Assembly: GCA_964576255.1 (NCBI GenBank)
Contig: CAZNUK010000063.1
Coordinates: forward strand, 1 to 13,081
From: Eshraghiella sp964576255
GTDB taxonomy: Bacteria; Bacillota; Clostridia; Lachnospirales; Lachnospiraceae
Direction of reading: 5' to 3'
Length of the DNA stretch: 13,081 bases
Below are positions 1 through 5,555 of the stretch, piece after piece. The notes beneath the pieces are model-generated. The model saw nothing but the letters and a program-made list of their open reading frames with translations. It ran no database searches and had not been told where the DNA came from. The position numbers and the translations under genes were made by a program. Position 1 is the stretch's first letter, and the number at the start of each line of letters is the position of its first letter.

Positions 1-85
1 AAATATAGTTTGTGACTCAGATGAGCTAGCTTTTACTAAGTTCATCCGTTTCGTTCTTTGGTTTAACGATTATCATCGCTATCCC

Positions 86-127
86 ATCATAAGAAATCTT
101 CCCACTTCGTGGGTCCCTTCTTATGAT
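86..127 (-). other. Two-tier hairpin in the rRNA-type leader
   Basis: A perfect 10-bp stem (86-95 with 118-127) encloses an inner perfect 5-bp stem (101-105 with 109-113) closed by a three-base loop, with an asymmetric internal loop between them. No U-run follows on the minus strand, so it is not an intrinsic terminator. In an rRNA leader such a structure could be a folding or RNase III processing element; that role is inferred. Confidence 0.55.
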
Positions 128-190
128 AAATTCTGAATGTTTCTTGTTTAACAAGATTGAAAATTTTTTGAAATTTTCAGGGTTGTTTCA

Positions 191-211
191 CTGTTTAGTT
201 ATCAAGGTTCA
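191..211 (-). promoter_or_regulatory. boxA-like rRNA antitermination element
   Basis: On the minus strand this reads TGAACCTTGATAACTAAACA. It resembles the conserved leader motif of Clostridia and Bacilli rRNA operons (C-T-T-T/G-G-A-A-A-A-C-T-like core), where Nus factors bind to make RNA polymerase resistant to termination. It lies about 35-55 nt after the predicted start, a sensible place. The match is by memory of the motif, not by alignment. Confidence 0.5.
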
Positions 212-252
212 TTTTGCTGTGTTCACCTTATTTCGTGAGCGACAGCTTATTT

Positions 253-281
253 ATAATACAACATCTATTTTTGTTTGTCAA
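253..281 (-). promoter_or_regulatory. Strong sigma-A promoter of the inferred rRNA operon
   Basis: The -35 box TTGACA (281-276) is a perfect consensus. The -10 box TATTAT (258-253) differs from TATAAT at one base. The spacer is exactly 17 bases. The start is predicted near 246. Upstream A/T tracts (282-315) look like an UP element. Together these are typical of rRNA promoters. Confidence 0.8.
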
Positions 282-315
282 CAACTTTTTTAAAAGTTTT
301 TTAAAAAAGTTTTTT
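282..315 (-). promoter_or_regulatory. A/T-tract UP-like element upstream of the rRNA-type promoter
   Basis: On the minus strand the sequence alternates runs of six A, six T, six A, four T and six A, separated by single C or no bases, and then GTTG directly before the -35 box. The last six-A tract, four bases from the -35 box, with a T-tract before it, matches the general pattern bound by the RNA polymerase alpha C-terminal domain (A-rich proximal and A/T-rich distal subsites). The tracts are also close to helical phasing and could bend DNA. Confidence 0.6.
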
Positions 316-330
316 CGGTGTGAAACACCG
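316..330 (-). terminator. Hairpin between the tRNA genes and the rRNA-type promoter; weak terminator candidate
   Basis: A perfect 6-bp GC-rich stem (316-321 with 325-330) with a three-base loop is followed on the minus strand by AAAAAAC and then a six-T run. The U-run begins seven bases after the stem, so this is not a standard intrinsic terminator. It may pause polymerase or end tRNA transcription inefficiently. It may also simply border the UP element. Confidence 0.35.
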
Positions 331-350
331 CATATTTGCTGTATTATTCT

Positions 351-369
351 GCTTATCTATTTGATAAGC
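351..369 (-). other. Hairpin immediately 3' of tRNA-Ser(GGA)
   Basis: A perfect 7-bp inverted repeat (351-357 with 363-369, five-base loop) begins three bases after the last base of the tRNA. No U-run follows. It may guide 3' processing or stabilise the trailer of the tRNA precursor; the role is inferred. Confidence 0.4.
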
Positions 370-372
370 TAA

Positions 373-460
373 CGGAGATGGAGGGATTTGAACCCTCGCG
401 CCGCGTTAACGACCTGCACCCTTTCCAGGGGTGTCCCTTCAGCCTCTTGGGTACATCTCC
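373..460 (-). tRNA. tRNA-Ser (anticodon GGA)
   Basis: An 88-nt type II tRNA. The acceptor stem pairs 460-454 with 380-374 over seven perfect base pairs, and 373 is the discriminator G expected for serine. The D stem is CCC/GGG, the anticodon loop is CTGGAAA with anticodon GGA at 426-424, a long variable arm follows, and the T arm is GAGGG-TTCAAAT-CCCTC. It reads UCC and UCU. CCA is not encoded (TTA follows the discriminator), so the 3' end needs RNase Z cleavage and CCA addition. The A36-A37-A38 run fits an i6A-type (MiaA) substrate rather than a t6A substrate. It lies after tRNA-Ser(UGA), 69 nt away. Confidence 0.96.
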
Positions 461-474
461 AGTTGCCGATTCTA

Positions 475-496
475 AATAACGCCAATAGGCATTATT
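475..496 (-). other. Second hairpin between the two tRNA-Ser genes
   Basis: The arms 475-483 and 488-496 form a 9-bp stem with one G-U wobble in the RNA and a four-base loop. Its last three bases (494-496) are shared with the outer arm of the larger hairpin at 494-526, so the two stems compete at their edges. It may act in precursor processing; there is no direct evidence. Confidence 0.35.
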
Positions 497-526
497 AAAA
501 CCACTTAAAAAGCAAGTGGTTTTAAT
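494..526 (-). terminator. 13-bp perfect inverted repeat after tRNA-Ser(UGA); possible terminator or processing stem
   Basis: The arms 494-506 and 514-526 are perfectly complementary over 13 bases with a 7-base loop. It begins three bases after the 3' end of tRNA-Ser(UGA). Read on the minus strand, the core CCACTT/AAGTGG stem is followed by TTTTAAT, which can also pair with the preceding A-run. This resembles an intrinsic terminator with a short U-tract, symmetric enough to work in both directions. A processing role is the alternative, since a second tRNA follows without an obvious strong promoter. Confidence 0.5.
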
Positions 527-529
527 TAG

Positions 530-615
530 CGGAGAGGATGGGATTCGAACCCATGCGCCCGTGAAGACAAACGGTTTTCAAGACCGCCCCGTTATGACCA
601 CTTCGGTACCTCTCC
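530..615 (-). tRNA. tRNA-Ser (anticodon UGA)
   Basis: An 86-nt type II tRNA. The acceptor stem pairs 615-609 with 537-531 over seven perfect base pairs, and the discriminator at 530 is G. The D stem is CCG/CGG, the anticodon loop is CTTGAAA with anticodon TGA at 580-578, a serine-type long variable arm follows, and the T arm is ATGGG-TTCGAAT-CCCAT. It mainly reads UCA, and other UCN codons by wobble. CCA is not encoded (CTA follows the discriminator), so maturation depends on an RNase Z type cut. It is the first gene behind the promoter at 665-693 and precedes tRNA-Ser(GGA). Confidence 0.96.
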
Positions 616-664
616 ATATTAGCTATTCAGTATTTTTTCTAGTACTGTTTCAGCGACATTTGTT

Positions 665-693
665 ATTCTAACAAAATCCATTTTAGATGTCAA
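665..693 (-). promoter_or_regulatory. Sigma-A promoter of the tRNA-Ser genes, overlapping the end of ispD
   Basis: The -35 box TTGACA (693-688) is a perfect consensus and lies inside the last sense codons of ispD. The -10 box TAGAAT (670-665) differs from consensus at one base, and the spacer is exactly 17 bases. The start is predicted near 658, about 43 nt before the first tRNA base at 615. No terminator is seen between ispD and the tRNAs, so some read-through from ispD is also likely. Confidence 0.82.
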
Positions 694-1393
694 CACTATT
701 TTTTAAATTTTTTAAATAATTTTCAACAGCCATAATATCATCAGGAGTTGTTACTTTAATATTAGTGTATTCTCCCATTGTAACATGCACTTTTGTATCG
801 CCATAATTCTCTATTATCATGGCATCATCAGTAATATTACAATTCAATTGCTGTGACATCATATTATCATAAGCGCCCATAAGCTTATCTGTGGCAAAAA
901 CCTGTGGTGTCTGAACCATCCACACATCAGCTCTATTAGGAGTATTAACAACAATTCCATTTTTTATTACTTTAATTGTATCTTTGGATGGAACTGCTGC
1001 AATGGTAGCCCCAAATTCTGCCACATCTTTTTCAAGACGTTCAAGCATCTCTACAGACACACATGGTCTGGCTCCATCATGAATCCATACATACTGACTA
1101 TTGGTTGCACATTTAAGCCCTTCCAATACAGATAAATATCTTTCACTGCCACCCTTTACAATATGTGTCACCTTTTGGATATTGTATTTGTTGACAATTT
1201 CTTTTCGACAATAATCCAAATCCTCTTCCCTTGCAACAAGAACAATCTCATCTATAATAGGAGATTTCTCCATTATAATGAGAGAATAAGCAAGAAGAGG
1301 CTTACCGTCTATGTCCATATATTGTTTTGGAATATCACTTTTCATTCTGCTTCCGCTTCCGCCTGCAAGAATAATCGCAGTATTTTTAACCAT
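683..1393 (-). CDS. ispD: 2-C-methyl-D-erythritol 4-phosphate cytidylyltransferase (IspD)
   Basis: This cytosolic enzyme joins CTP and 2-C-methyl-D-erythritol 4-phosphate to form the CDP-linked intermediate of the non-mevalonate isoprenoid pathway, releasing pyrophosphate. The 236 residues match the usual family length. The N-terminal AIILAGGSGSRM (6-17) followed by K23 is the nucleotide-binding signature (L-A-A/G-G-x-G-x-R-M...PKQ), and VWIHDGARP near residue 105 is the second hallmark (H-D-A/G-A-R-P). A late TDDAMI stretch is also typical. The start is supported by AAGGAA about seven bases upstream. It lies 18 bases after tsaD and is the last protein gene of the tsaE-to-ispD string. ispF, often a neighbour, is not present. 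Its 3' end carries the -35 box of the tRNA promoter. Confidence 0.95.
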   Translation of the reverse strand: MVKNTAIILAGGSGSRMKSDIPKQYMDIDGKPLLAYSLIIMEKSPIIDEIVLVAREEDLDYCRKEIVNKYNIQKVTHIVKGGSERYLSVLEGLKCATNSQYVWIHDGARPCVSVEMLERLEKDVAEFGATIAAVPSKDTIKVIKNGIVVNTPNRADVWMVQTPQVFATDKLMGAYDNMMSQQLNCNITDDAMIIENYGDTKVHVTMGEYTNIKVTTPDDIMAVENYLKNLKNSVDI

Positions 1394-1411
1394 ATTTGTT
1401 TCCTTCTATAT

Positions 1412-2458
1412 TTAAAGTCGTTCTCCAAGTTTAAGTGCAGGAATGGCATTAATATCTAAATTAGCAAAATTACCTTTAATATATTCGTAGTATCCTGCCG
1501 CTCCAATCATCGCCGCATTATCGGTACATAATATAGGCGAAGGATGATGAAATTCAATTCCTGCCTTATCACAGGCTTCTTTCATTGCACTTCTAAGCGC
1601 TGAATTGGATGCCACTCCTCCTGCAATAGCGAGTTTCTTGAATCCAAATTCTTTAACTGCTAACATTGCGTGATCCACAAGAACATCAACTACAGCCTTC
1701 TGAAAGGACGCCACCAAATCTGCCTTGTTATAGGTTTCATTCTTCATCTCACATTGATTAAGATAATTTAATACTGCCGATTTAATTCCGCTAAAACTAA
1801 AATCATATACGGAATCTGCAATTTTGGCCCTTGGGAACTGAATGGCATCAGGATTACCTTCTTGGGCAAGCTTGTCAATCTTAGGCCCACCAGGATATCC
1901 TAATCCTACCGCTCTTGCCACCTTATCAAAGGCTTCTCCGGCAGCATCATCTCTGGTTCTGCCTAAAACCTCATACTCTCCGTAATCTTTTACATTAACA
2001 AGATGTGTATGTCCACCGGACACAACAAGACAACCAAAGCTTGGTTCTAACGAAGGATTATCAATGTAATTTGCGCAGATATGTCCTTCAATATGATGTA
2101 CACCTATTAAAGGTTTGCCGGCAGCATATGCCAATGCTTTGGCATGGGATAATCCAACCAAAAGCGCACCAACAAGTCCCGGTCCATATGTAACCGCGAT
2201 TGCTGTAATGTCAGAAAGTGTCACTCCGGCTTCTGACAATGCCTTATCCACCACCTGATTAATTTGTTCCATATGTTTGCGGGATGCAATTTCAGGAACG
2301 ACACCACCATACAGCGTGTGCAAATCAATCTGTGATGAAATTATATTGGATAAAACTGTCCTGCCATTTTTTACAACTGCTGCTGCTGTTTCGTCACAGG
2401 AGCTTTCTATTGCAAGAATTAATACGTCTTCCACTTTACTCTTCCATTGAGGATGCAT
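1412..2458 (-). CDS. tsaD: tRNA N6-adenosine threonylcarbamoyltransferase subunit TsaD
   Basis: TsaD transfers the threonylcarbamoyl group from TC-AMP to A37 of tRNAs that read ANN codons, working with TsaB and TsaE in the cytoplasm. The protein has the ASKHA ATPase fold. The N-terminal LAIESSCDETAAAVV lies near residues 15-29, the HHIEGH metal motif at 121-126 (H122 and H126 as ligands), VSGGHTH at 146-152, a GEAFDKVAR stretch, and a late CTDNAAMIGAAG whose Asp is the remaining metal ligand. Length of 348 is normal. The ATG at 2458 overlaps the preceding gene by 23 bases and has no good ribosome-binding site. A GTG at 2434, two bases after that gene's stop and preceded by GGAAG, would give 340 residues and is a serious alternative. 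tsaB and tsaE are in the same string; tsaC is not seen. Confidence 0.96.
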   Translation of the reverse strand: MHPQWKSKVEDVLILAIESSCDETAAAVVKNGRTVLSNIISSQIDLHTLYGGVVPEIASRKHMEQINQVVDKALSEAGVTLSDITAIAVTYGPGLVGALLVGLSHAKALAYAAGKPLIGVHHIEGHICANYIDNPSLEPSFGCLVVSGGHTHLVNVKDYGEYEVLGRTRDDAAGEAFDKVARAVGLGYPGGPKIDKLAQEGNPDAIQFPRAKIADSVYDFSFSGIKSAVLNYLNQCEMKNETYNKADLVASFQKAVVDVLVDHAMLAVKEFGFKKLAIAGGVASNSALRSAMKEACDKAGIEFHHPSPILCTDNAAMIGAAGYYEYIKGNFANLDINAIPALKLGERL

Positions 2459-3023
2459 CAGTTAATTCCCAGAATAGAATCTTCCAATTGCCATCCTCGT
2501 CCTCTCTCAATGTATATTCTTCATATATATATTTCAGATTACCACCTTCTAATACATAGTACAAAACATCCACCTTGGCATAATCTTCATTTTGATATGT
2601 TATATATTCGATGTTGTATCCATTTTCAACAGTATAGGTAGATATATACCGCTCTGCCGTTTTATAGGATTTAATATCCTGTTCCAAATTAGTAACATAA
2701 GTGTCGTACGAATTCAGAAGAAGCAGCTCTTCATCAAACAATCCTCTCATCTGATTAGCCACCAGCTTCAATTCATCCTCCGTCATATCAATTTTGTATA
2801 TAACAGAGATAATATCACTATAATAAGTAACTACTGCTTTAGGCGTAGAAGGATAGTTAAGCTCCAAATCCTTGGAAGTAATCTTGGAAATTTCACTTTG
2901 ATTGGTAAGTTTTTCATTATTATCTCTTTCAACGCGGGAGCAATAATAGTAAACTCCGATAACCAGCAATGCGGTAACGGTTAAAATCACAGGTTTTCTG
3001 ACTTTTTCCCAAACATTTTTCAT
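2436..3023 (-). CDS. Unrecognised single-pass membrane protein between rnz and tsaD
   Basis: I do not recognise this 195-residue protein. What is visible is a short positively charged N-terminus (KNVWEKVRKP), one hydrophobic segment at about 11-27, then about 165 mostly polar residues rich in Tyr, Glu and Asp. By the positive-inside rule the C-terminal part should face outside. The tail (YTLREDEDGNWKILFWEL) resembles the end of small alpha+beta NTF2-like or lipoprotein-type domains, but that is only a fold impression. No lipobox is present. The start at 3023 is chosen because AGGAGG lies six bases upstream; an ATG at 3053 in the same frame would place that site inside the coding region and overlap rnz. 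It lies 19 bases after rnz and its stop precedes or overlaps the tsaD start. It may be a lineage-specific passenger of this operon. Confidence 0.8.
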   Translation of the reverse strand: MKNVWEKVRKPVILTVTALLVIGVYYYCSRVERDNNEKLTNQSEISKITSKDLELNYPSTPKAVVTYYSDIISVIYKIDMTEDELKLVANQMRGLFDEELLLLNSYDTYVTNLEQDIKSYKTAERYISTYTVENGYNIEYITYQNEDYAKVDVLYYVLEGGNLKYIYEEYTLREDEDGNWKILFWELTDASSMEE

Positions 3024-3029
3024 AGCTAT

Positions 3030-3035
3030 CCTCCT
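3030..3035 (-). promoter_or_regulatory. Ribosome-binding site fixing the start of the unknown membrane protein
   Basis: AGGAGG on the minus strand is followed by six bases and ATG at 3023. It shows that the in-frame ATG at 3053 is not the main start. Confidence 0.85.
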
Positions 3036-3042
3036 TCCTGCA

Positions 3043-3951
3043 TCAATCTTCAAAATCTATTGTTTTGTTCCAGCCATCTCTTGGCATTTTAGTTTTTTCA
3101 AAAATGGAACGTACTTTGCCAAGATATTCATCCGGGCGAACCAGAGACGGGCTGTAATGCGTGAGCCACATTTCACAAACCTCTGCTTCTTTGGCAAGTC
3201 TTGCTGCCTCGTACATAGTCATATGCTTGTATTCTCTTGCCTTAGCTTCCTTATCCGGCTCCCCATACATGCCTTCGCATATGAAGAGGTCCGCGCCCTT
3301 GGCATTAGCAGCAATTGCAGGTACAGGTCTTGTATCCGTGCAGTAGGTAACTTTAATTCCCTTTCGTTCCGGTCCAAGAACCATTTCCGGTGTAAAAGTA
3401 CGGTCATTATCGGTGATAATTTCACCCTTTTGCAATCTATTCCAATATTTAAGTGGAATCCCTAATGCCTTGGCCGCCTCTGCATCAAACTTCCCCTGAC
3501 GGTTAATCTTAATTGAATATCCGTAACAGGTTACTTTATGATGCACCTTAAAAGCTTCTATTATATAACCATGGGATTCAATAGCTTCAAAATCCTCTGA
3601 TATTTCATGAAATTTAATTTTGAAAGGAAGCTCCGGCGCAATTATTCTTAACGAATTAACCACTCTTTCAATCCCTTTTGGACCGATAATTAAAAGATCC
3701 TCCGTTCTCTCTGCATTACCCATTGTCAAAAGGAATCCCGGCAATCCGGCAATATGGTCCGCGTGAAAATGAGTTATACATATTATATCCACCGGTTTAA
3801 AACTCCAGCCACAATCCTTAAGTGCCACCTGAGTTCCCTCTCCGCAATCAATCAGCAGAGAACTACCATTATATCTTGTCATCAAAGACGTTGTCCATCT
3901 ATTAGGTAGGGGCATCATTCCGCCTGTACCCAGCAAACACAAATCAAGCAT
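3043..3951 (-). CDS. rnz: Ribonuclease Z (tRNA 3' endonuclease)
   Basis: RNase Z cuts tRNA precursors just after the discriminator base, preparing transcripts without encoded CCA for CCA addition. The 302 residues fit the short bacterial form. The metallo-beta-lactamase motif HFHADH is at 61-66 (H61, H63, D65 and H66 as zinc ligands). The remaining ligands are visible as H138 in VHHKVTCYGYS, D206 in YCTDTRP and H265 in THYSP, so the di-zinc centre appears complete. H243 in the KHMT stretch is the usual conserved histidine near the active site. The start at 3951 overlaps the rimI stop by eight bases and is preceded by GGAGG at 3962-3958 with a six-base spacer, so translation is probably coupled to rimI. 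The two CCA-less serine tRNAs in this window are natural substrates. Confidence 0.95.
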   Translation of the reverse strand: MLDLCLLGTGGMMPLPNRWTTSLMTRYNGSSLLIDCGEGTQVALKDCGWSFKPVDIICITHFHADHIAGLPGFLLTMGNAERTEDLLIIGPKGIERVVNSLRIIAPELPFKIKFHEISEDFEAIESHGYIIEAFKVHHKVTCYGYSIKINRQGKFDAEAAKALGIPLKYWNRLQKGEIITDNDRTFTPEMVLGPERKGIKVTYCTDTRPVPAIAANAKGADLFICEGMYGEPDKEAKAREYKHMTMYEAARLAKEAEVCEMWLTHYSPSLVRPDEYLGKVRSIFEKTKMPRDGWNKTIDFED

Positions 3952-4402
3952 TATCTGCCTCCGATATTTCTAATCTCATTACAATTCCATGTTCATCAGG
4001 CTTACGATAAAAATTCTTGCGAAGCCCCATTTCCTCATAGCCACACTTGCGATAAAGTATTCTGGCTGCAACATTACTTTCTCGAACCTCAAGAAAAATC
4101 TGTTTAACAGCTCTTAGAGCAAGCTGTTTTCTTAGCTGCAACATAAGCTCTTCACCGATTCCAATTTTGCGATAATTCTTATGTACTGCAATATTGGTAA
4201 CACTTCCCTCATCAAGAGAAATAACACATCCTGCATATCCTACAACTTTGTCTTCAAAAAGTGCTACAAGATATATATACTCCTCGTTATCTAAAGTATC
4301 CCAAAATGCTTGTTCTGACCACGGCTCGGAAAAACTTATTTGTTCAAGTGCCGCCACCTCTTCCACATGACGGCCCTTCATTGTAGTAATTTCAATCATC
4401 AT
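3944..4402 (-). CDS. rimI: Ribosomal-protein-alanine N-acetyltransferase family protein (RimI)
   Basis: This is a GNAT-fold acetyltransferase. E. coli RimI acetylates the N-terminal alanine of ribosomal protein bS18; the substrate here is not proven. The 152 residues are normal for the family. Visible features are FSEPWSEQAFWDTL near 24-37, the acetyl-CoA loop YRKIGIG at 77-83 (R/Q-x-x-G-x-G), and FLEVRESNVAARILYRKCGYEE at about 103-124, which is characteristic of RimI. It overlaps the end of tsaB by 11 bases. Two adjacent ATGs (4402 and 4399) are possible starts, neither with a strong ribosome-binding site, so coupling to tsaB is likely. The tsaE-tsaB-rimI order is common in Firmicutes. Confidence 0.92.
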   Translation of the reverse strand: MMIEITTMKGRHVEEVAALEQISFSEPWSEQAFWDTLDNEEYIYLVALFEDKVVGYAGCVISLDEGSVTNIAVHKNYRKIGIGEELMLQLRKQLALRAVKQIFLEVRESNVAARILYRKCGYEEMGLRKNFYRKPDEHGIVMRLEISEADNA

Positions 4403-5111
4403 TGTTTTCTTTTAGAAGCTTTGCTTCCCTTTCTCTTTCAGCCTGAGAACTTCTAAGGTATTCCGGCAAATGCTCTGCTGCCGGCACCGCCTTCTGCGCT
4501 CTAAAATACTCCCCACCAAGTACTGCAACACTTGCCGCTCTCTGTCTGTTCATATTAGCAGGGGCAAAATATGCTGCATCTCCTATTCGTTCTTTAATAA
4601 TATCTCTAAACACAGGAATTCCATCCCCTATGAAAAGAACCGGCAAATTATATTCTATAACTTTGGCAATCAACTCTTCAATAGCCATAGCCAAGCTTGG
4701 CATCAGCACCTTTAGCTCGCCATTCTTAAAAGCATATATTCCTGTATATACCTGGGAACGTCTGGCATCCATAATCGGACAAATAATTCCTTCAAATCCC
4801 CATGCATTATATGCCATAGCATCCAATGTTGGCACATGCACTATAGGAATATTAAGAGCCTGTGCGAGTCCCTTGCCTGTTGCAGAACCAATTCTTAAGC
4901 CCGTAAAAGACCCCGGTCCGCCAGATACTGCAATAGCATCCAAACAGGACAAATCCGTCTCTGTTCTTCTCACTATCTCATCAATCATCGGCATTAGAGT
5001 CTGTGAATGAGTAATTCTATGATTCAAAGTATATTCAGCTGTAACAATATCATCTGTTAGAACAGCAACACTTGCCACCTGTGAAGAGCCTTCAATTGCA
5101 AGAATTTTCAT
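4392..5111 (-). CDS. tsaB: tRNA threonylcarbamoyladenosine biosynthesis protein TsaB
   Basis: TsaB is the non-catalytic partner that binds TsaD and is required for t6A37 formation. It has the ASKHA fold like TsaD but lacks the metal-binding HxxxH motif, and none is seen here. The N-terminal MKILAIEGSSQVASVAVL and GGPGSFTGLRIG at 64-75 are diagnostic. The length of 239 is normal for Firmicutes and longer than some reduced forms. The start at 5111 is supported by GAGG six bases upstream, and it follows tsaE by 10 bases. The C-terminal tail is charged (QAEREREAKLLKENNDD) and overlaps the rimI start. The TGA stop lies inside the rimI reading frame, which suggests translational coupling. Confidence 0.95.
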   Translation of the reverse strand: MKILAIEGSSQVASVAVLTDDIVTAEYTLNHRITHSQTLMPMIDEIVRRTETDLSCLDAIAVSGGPGSFTGLRIGSATGKGLAQALNIPIVHVPTLDAMAYNAWGFEGIICPIMDARRSQVYTGIYAFKNGELKVLMPSLAMAIEELIAKVIEYNLPVLFIGDGIPVFRDIIKERIGDAAYFAPANMNRQRAASVAVLGGEYFRAQKAVPAAEHLPEYLRSSQAEREREAKLLKENNDD

Positions 5112-5121
5112 ACTATACCTC

Positions 5122-5553
5122 TCAATTAAAATCCTTTGACACAGTTATTTTTCTGTAGTCAAAGCCTTTTTCCAAATCTTTCTCAATGGTTACAAATATG
5201 GTGTTTTCCGGAAGTATCTCCTCAATAAGGTTACCCCATTCCACAAGGCACACACCATCACCGTAAAAATATTCCTCATATCCCAAATCATCCATATCCC
5301 AAGGACCAGAAATTCTATATACATCAAAATGATACAATGGAATTCTACCATTCAAATATTCCAATATTATCGTAAAAGTAGGACTGCATATAGGTTCGTC
5401 AATACCAAGTCCTTCCGCAAGTCCCTGAGTAAAAACAGTCTTACCCACACCCAAATCACCAGTAAGGCAAATAACATCTCCGGGATTAACCTGCTGTCCA
5501 ATTTTTCTTCCAAGCTCCGCCGTTGATTCTGGCGAAAAAGTCTCTATTATCAT
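5122..5553 (-). CDS. tsaE: tRNA threonylcarbamoyladenosine biosynthesis ATPase TsaE
   Basis: TsaE is the small P-loop ATPase of the bacterial t6A complex and is thought to reset TsaBD between cycles. Walker A GDLGVGKT is at 32-39, the SPTFT switch-like motif at 58-61, YHFDVYR with the Walker B aspartate at 74-80, and VEW near 104-106. The chosen ATG at 5553 gives 143 residues and starts at the position usual for the family, two bases after the stop of the upstream gene. An in-frame ATG at 5580 (152 residues) would overlap that gene by 25 bases and has GAGG too far away. The ribosome-binding site for 5553 is a weak purine-rich stretch, so the start is not certain. Confidence 0.93.
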   Translation of the reverse strand: MIIETFSPESTAELGRKIGQQVNPGDVICLTGDLGVGKTVFTQGLAEGLGIDEPICSPTFTIILEYLNGRIPLYHFDVYRISGPWDMDDLGYEEYFYGDGVCLVEWGNLIEEILPENTIFVTIEKDLEKGFDYRKITVSKDFN

Positions 5554-5555
5554 TA

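Larger units (their letters stand above)
1..246 (-). other. Probable leader of a 16S rRNA operon (precursor RNA, 5' part)
   Basis: This stretch has no plausible gene. It starts at the predicted transcription start near 246 and runs out of the window at position 1. It carries a boxA-like element (191-211) and several perfect inverted repeats on the minus strand: 86-95 with 118-127, enclosing 101-105 with 109-113; 143-147 with 151-155; and 159-166 with 171-178. A long structured untranslated leader behind a very strong promoter, with an element resembling the antitermination box of Firmicutes rRNA operons, is what is expected before a 16S gene. The 16S gene itself is not in the window, so this is an inference. 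The alternative is the leader of another highly expressed stable RNA. Confidence 0.72.

Noticed and set aside
282..315. Simple-sequence repeat or insertion-element end in the A/T tracts
   Set aside because: There is no terminal inverted repeat, target duplication or transposase; the tracts are better explained as an UP element before a strong promoter.
1..372. Small protein genes in the leader and spacer
   Set aside because: No open frame with a plausible ribosome-binding site is present; promoter, structure and boxA-like signals explain the region.
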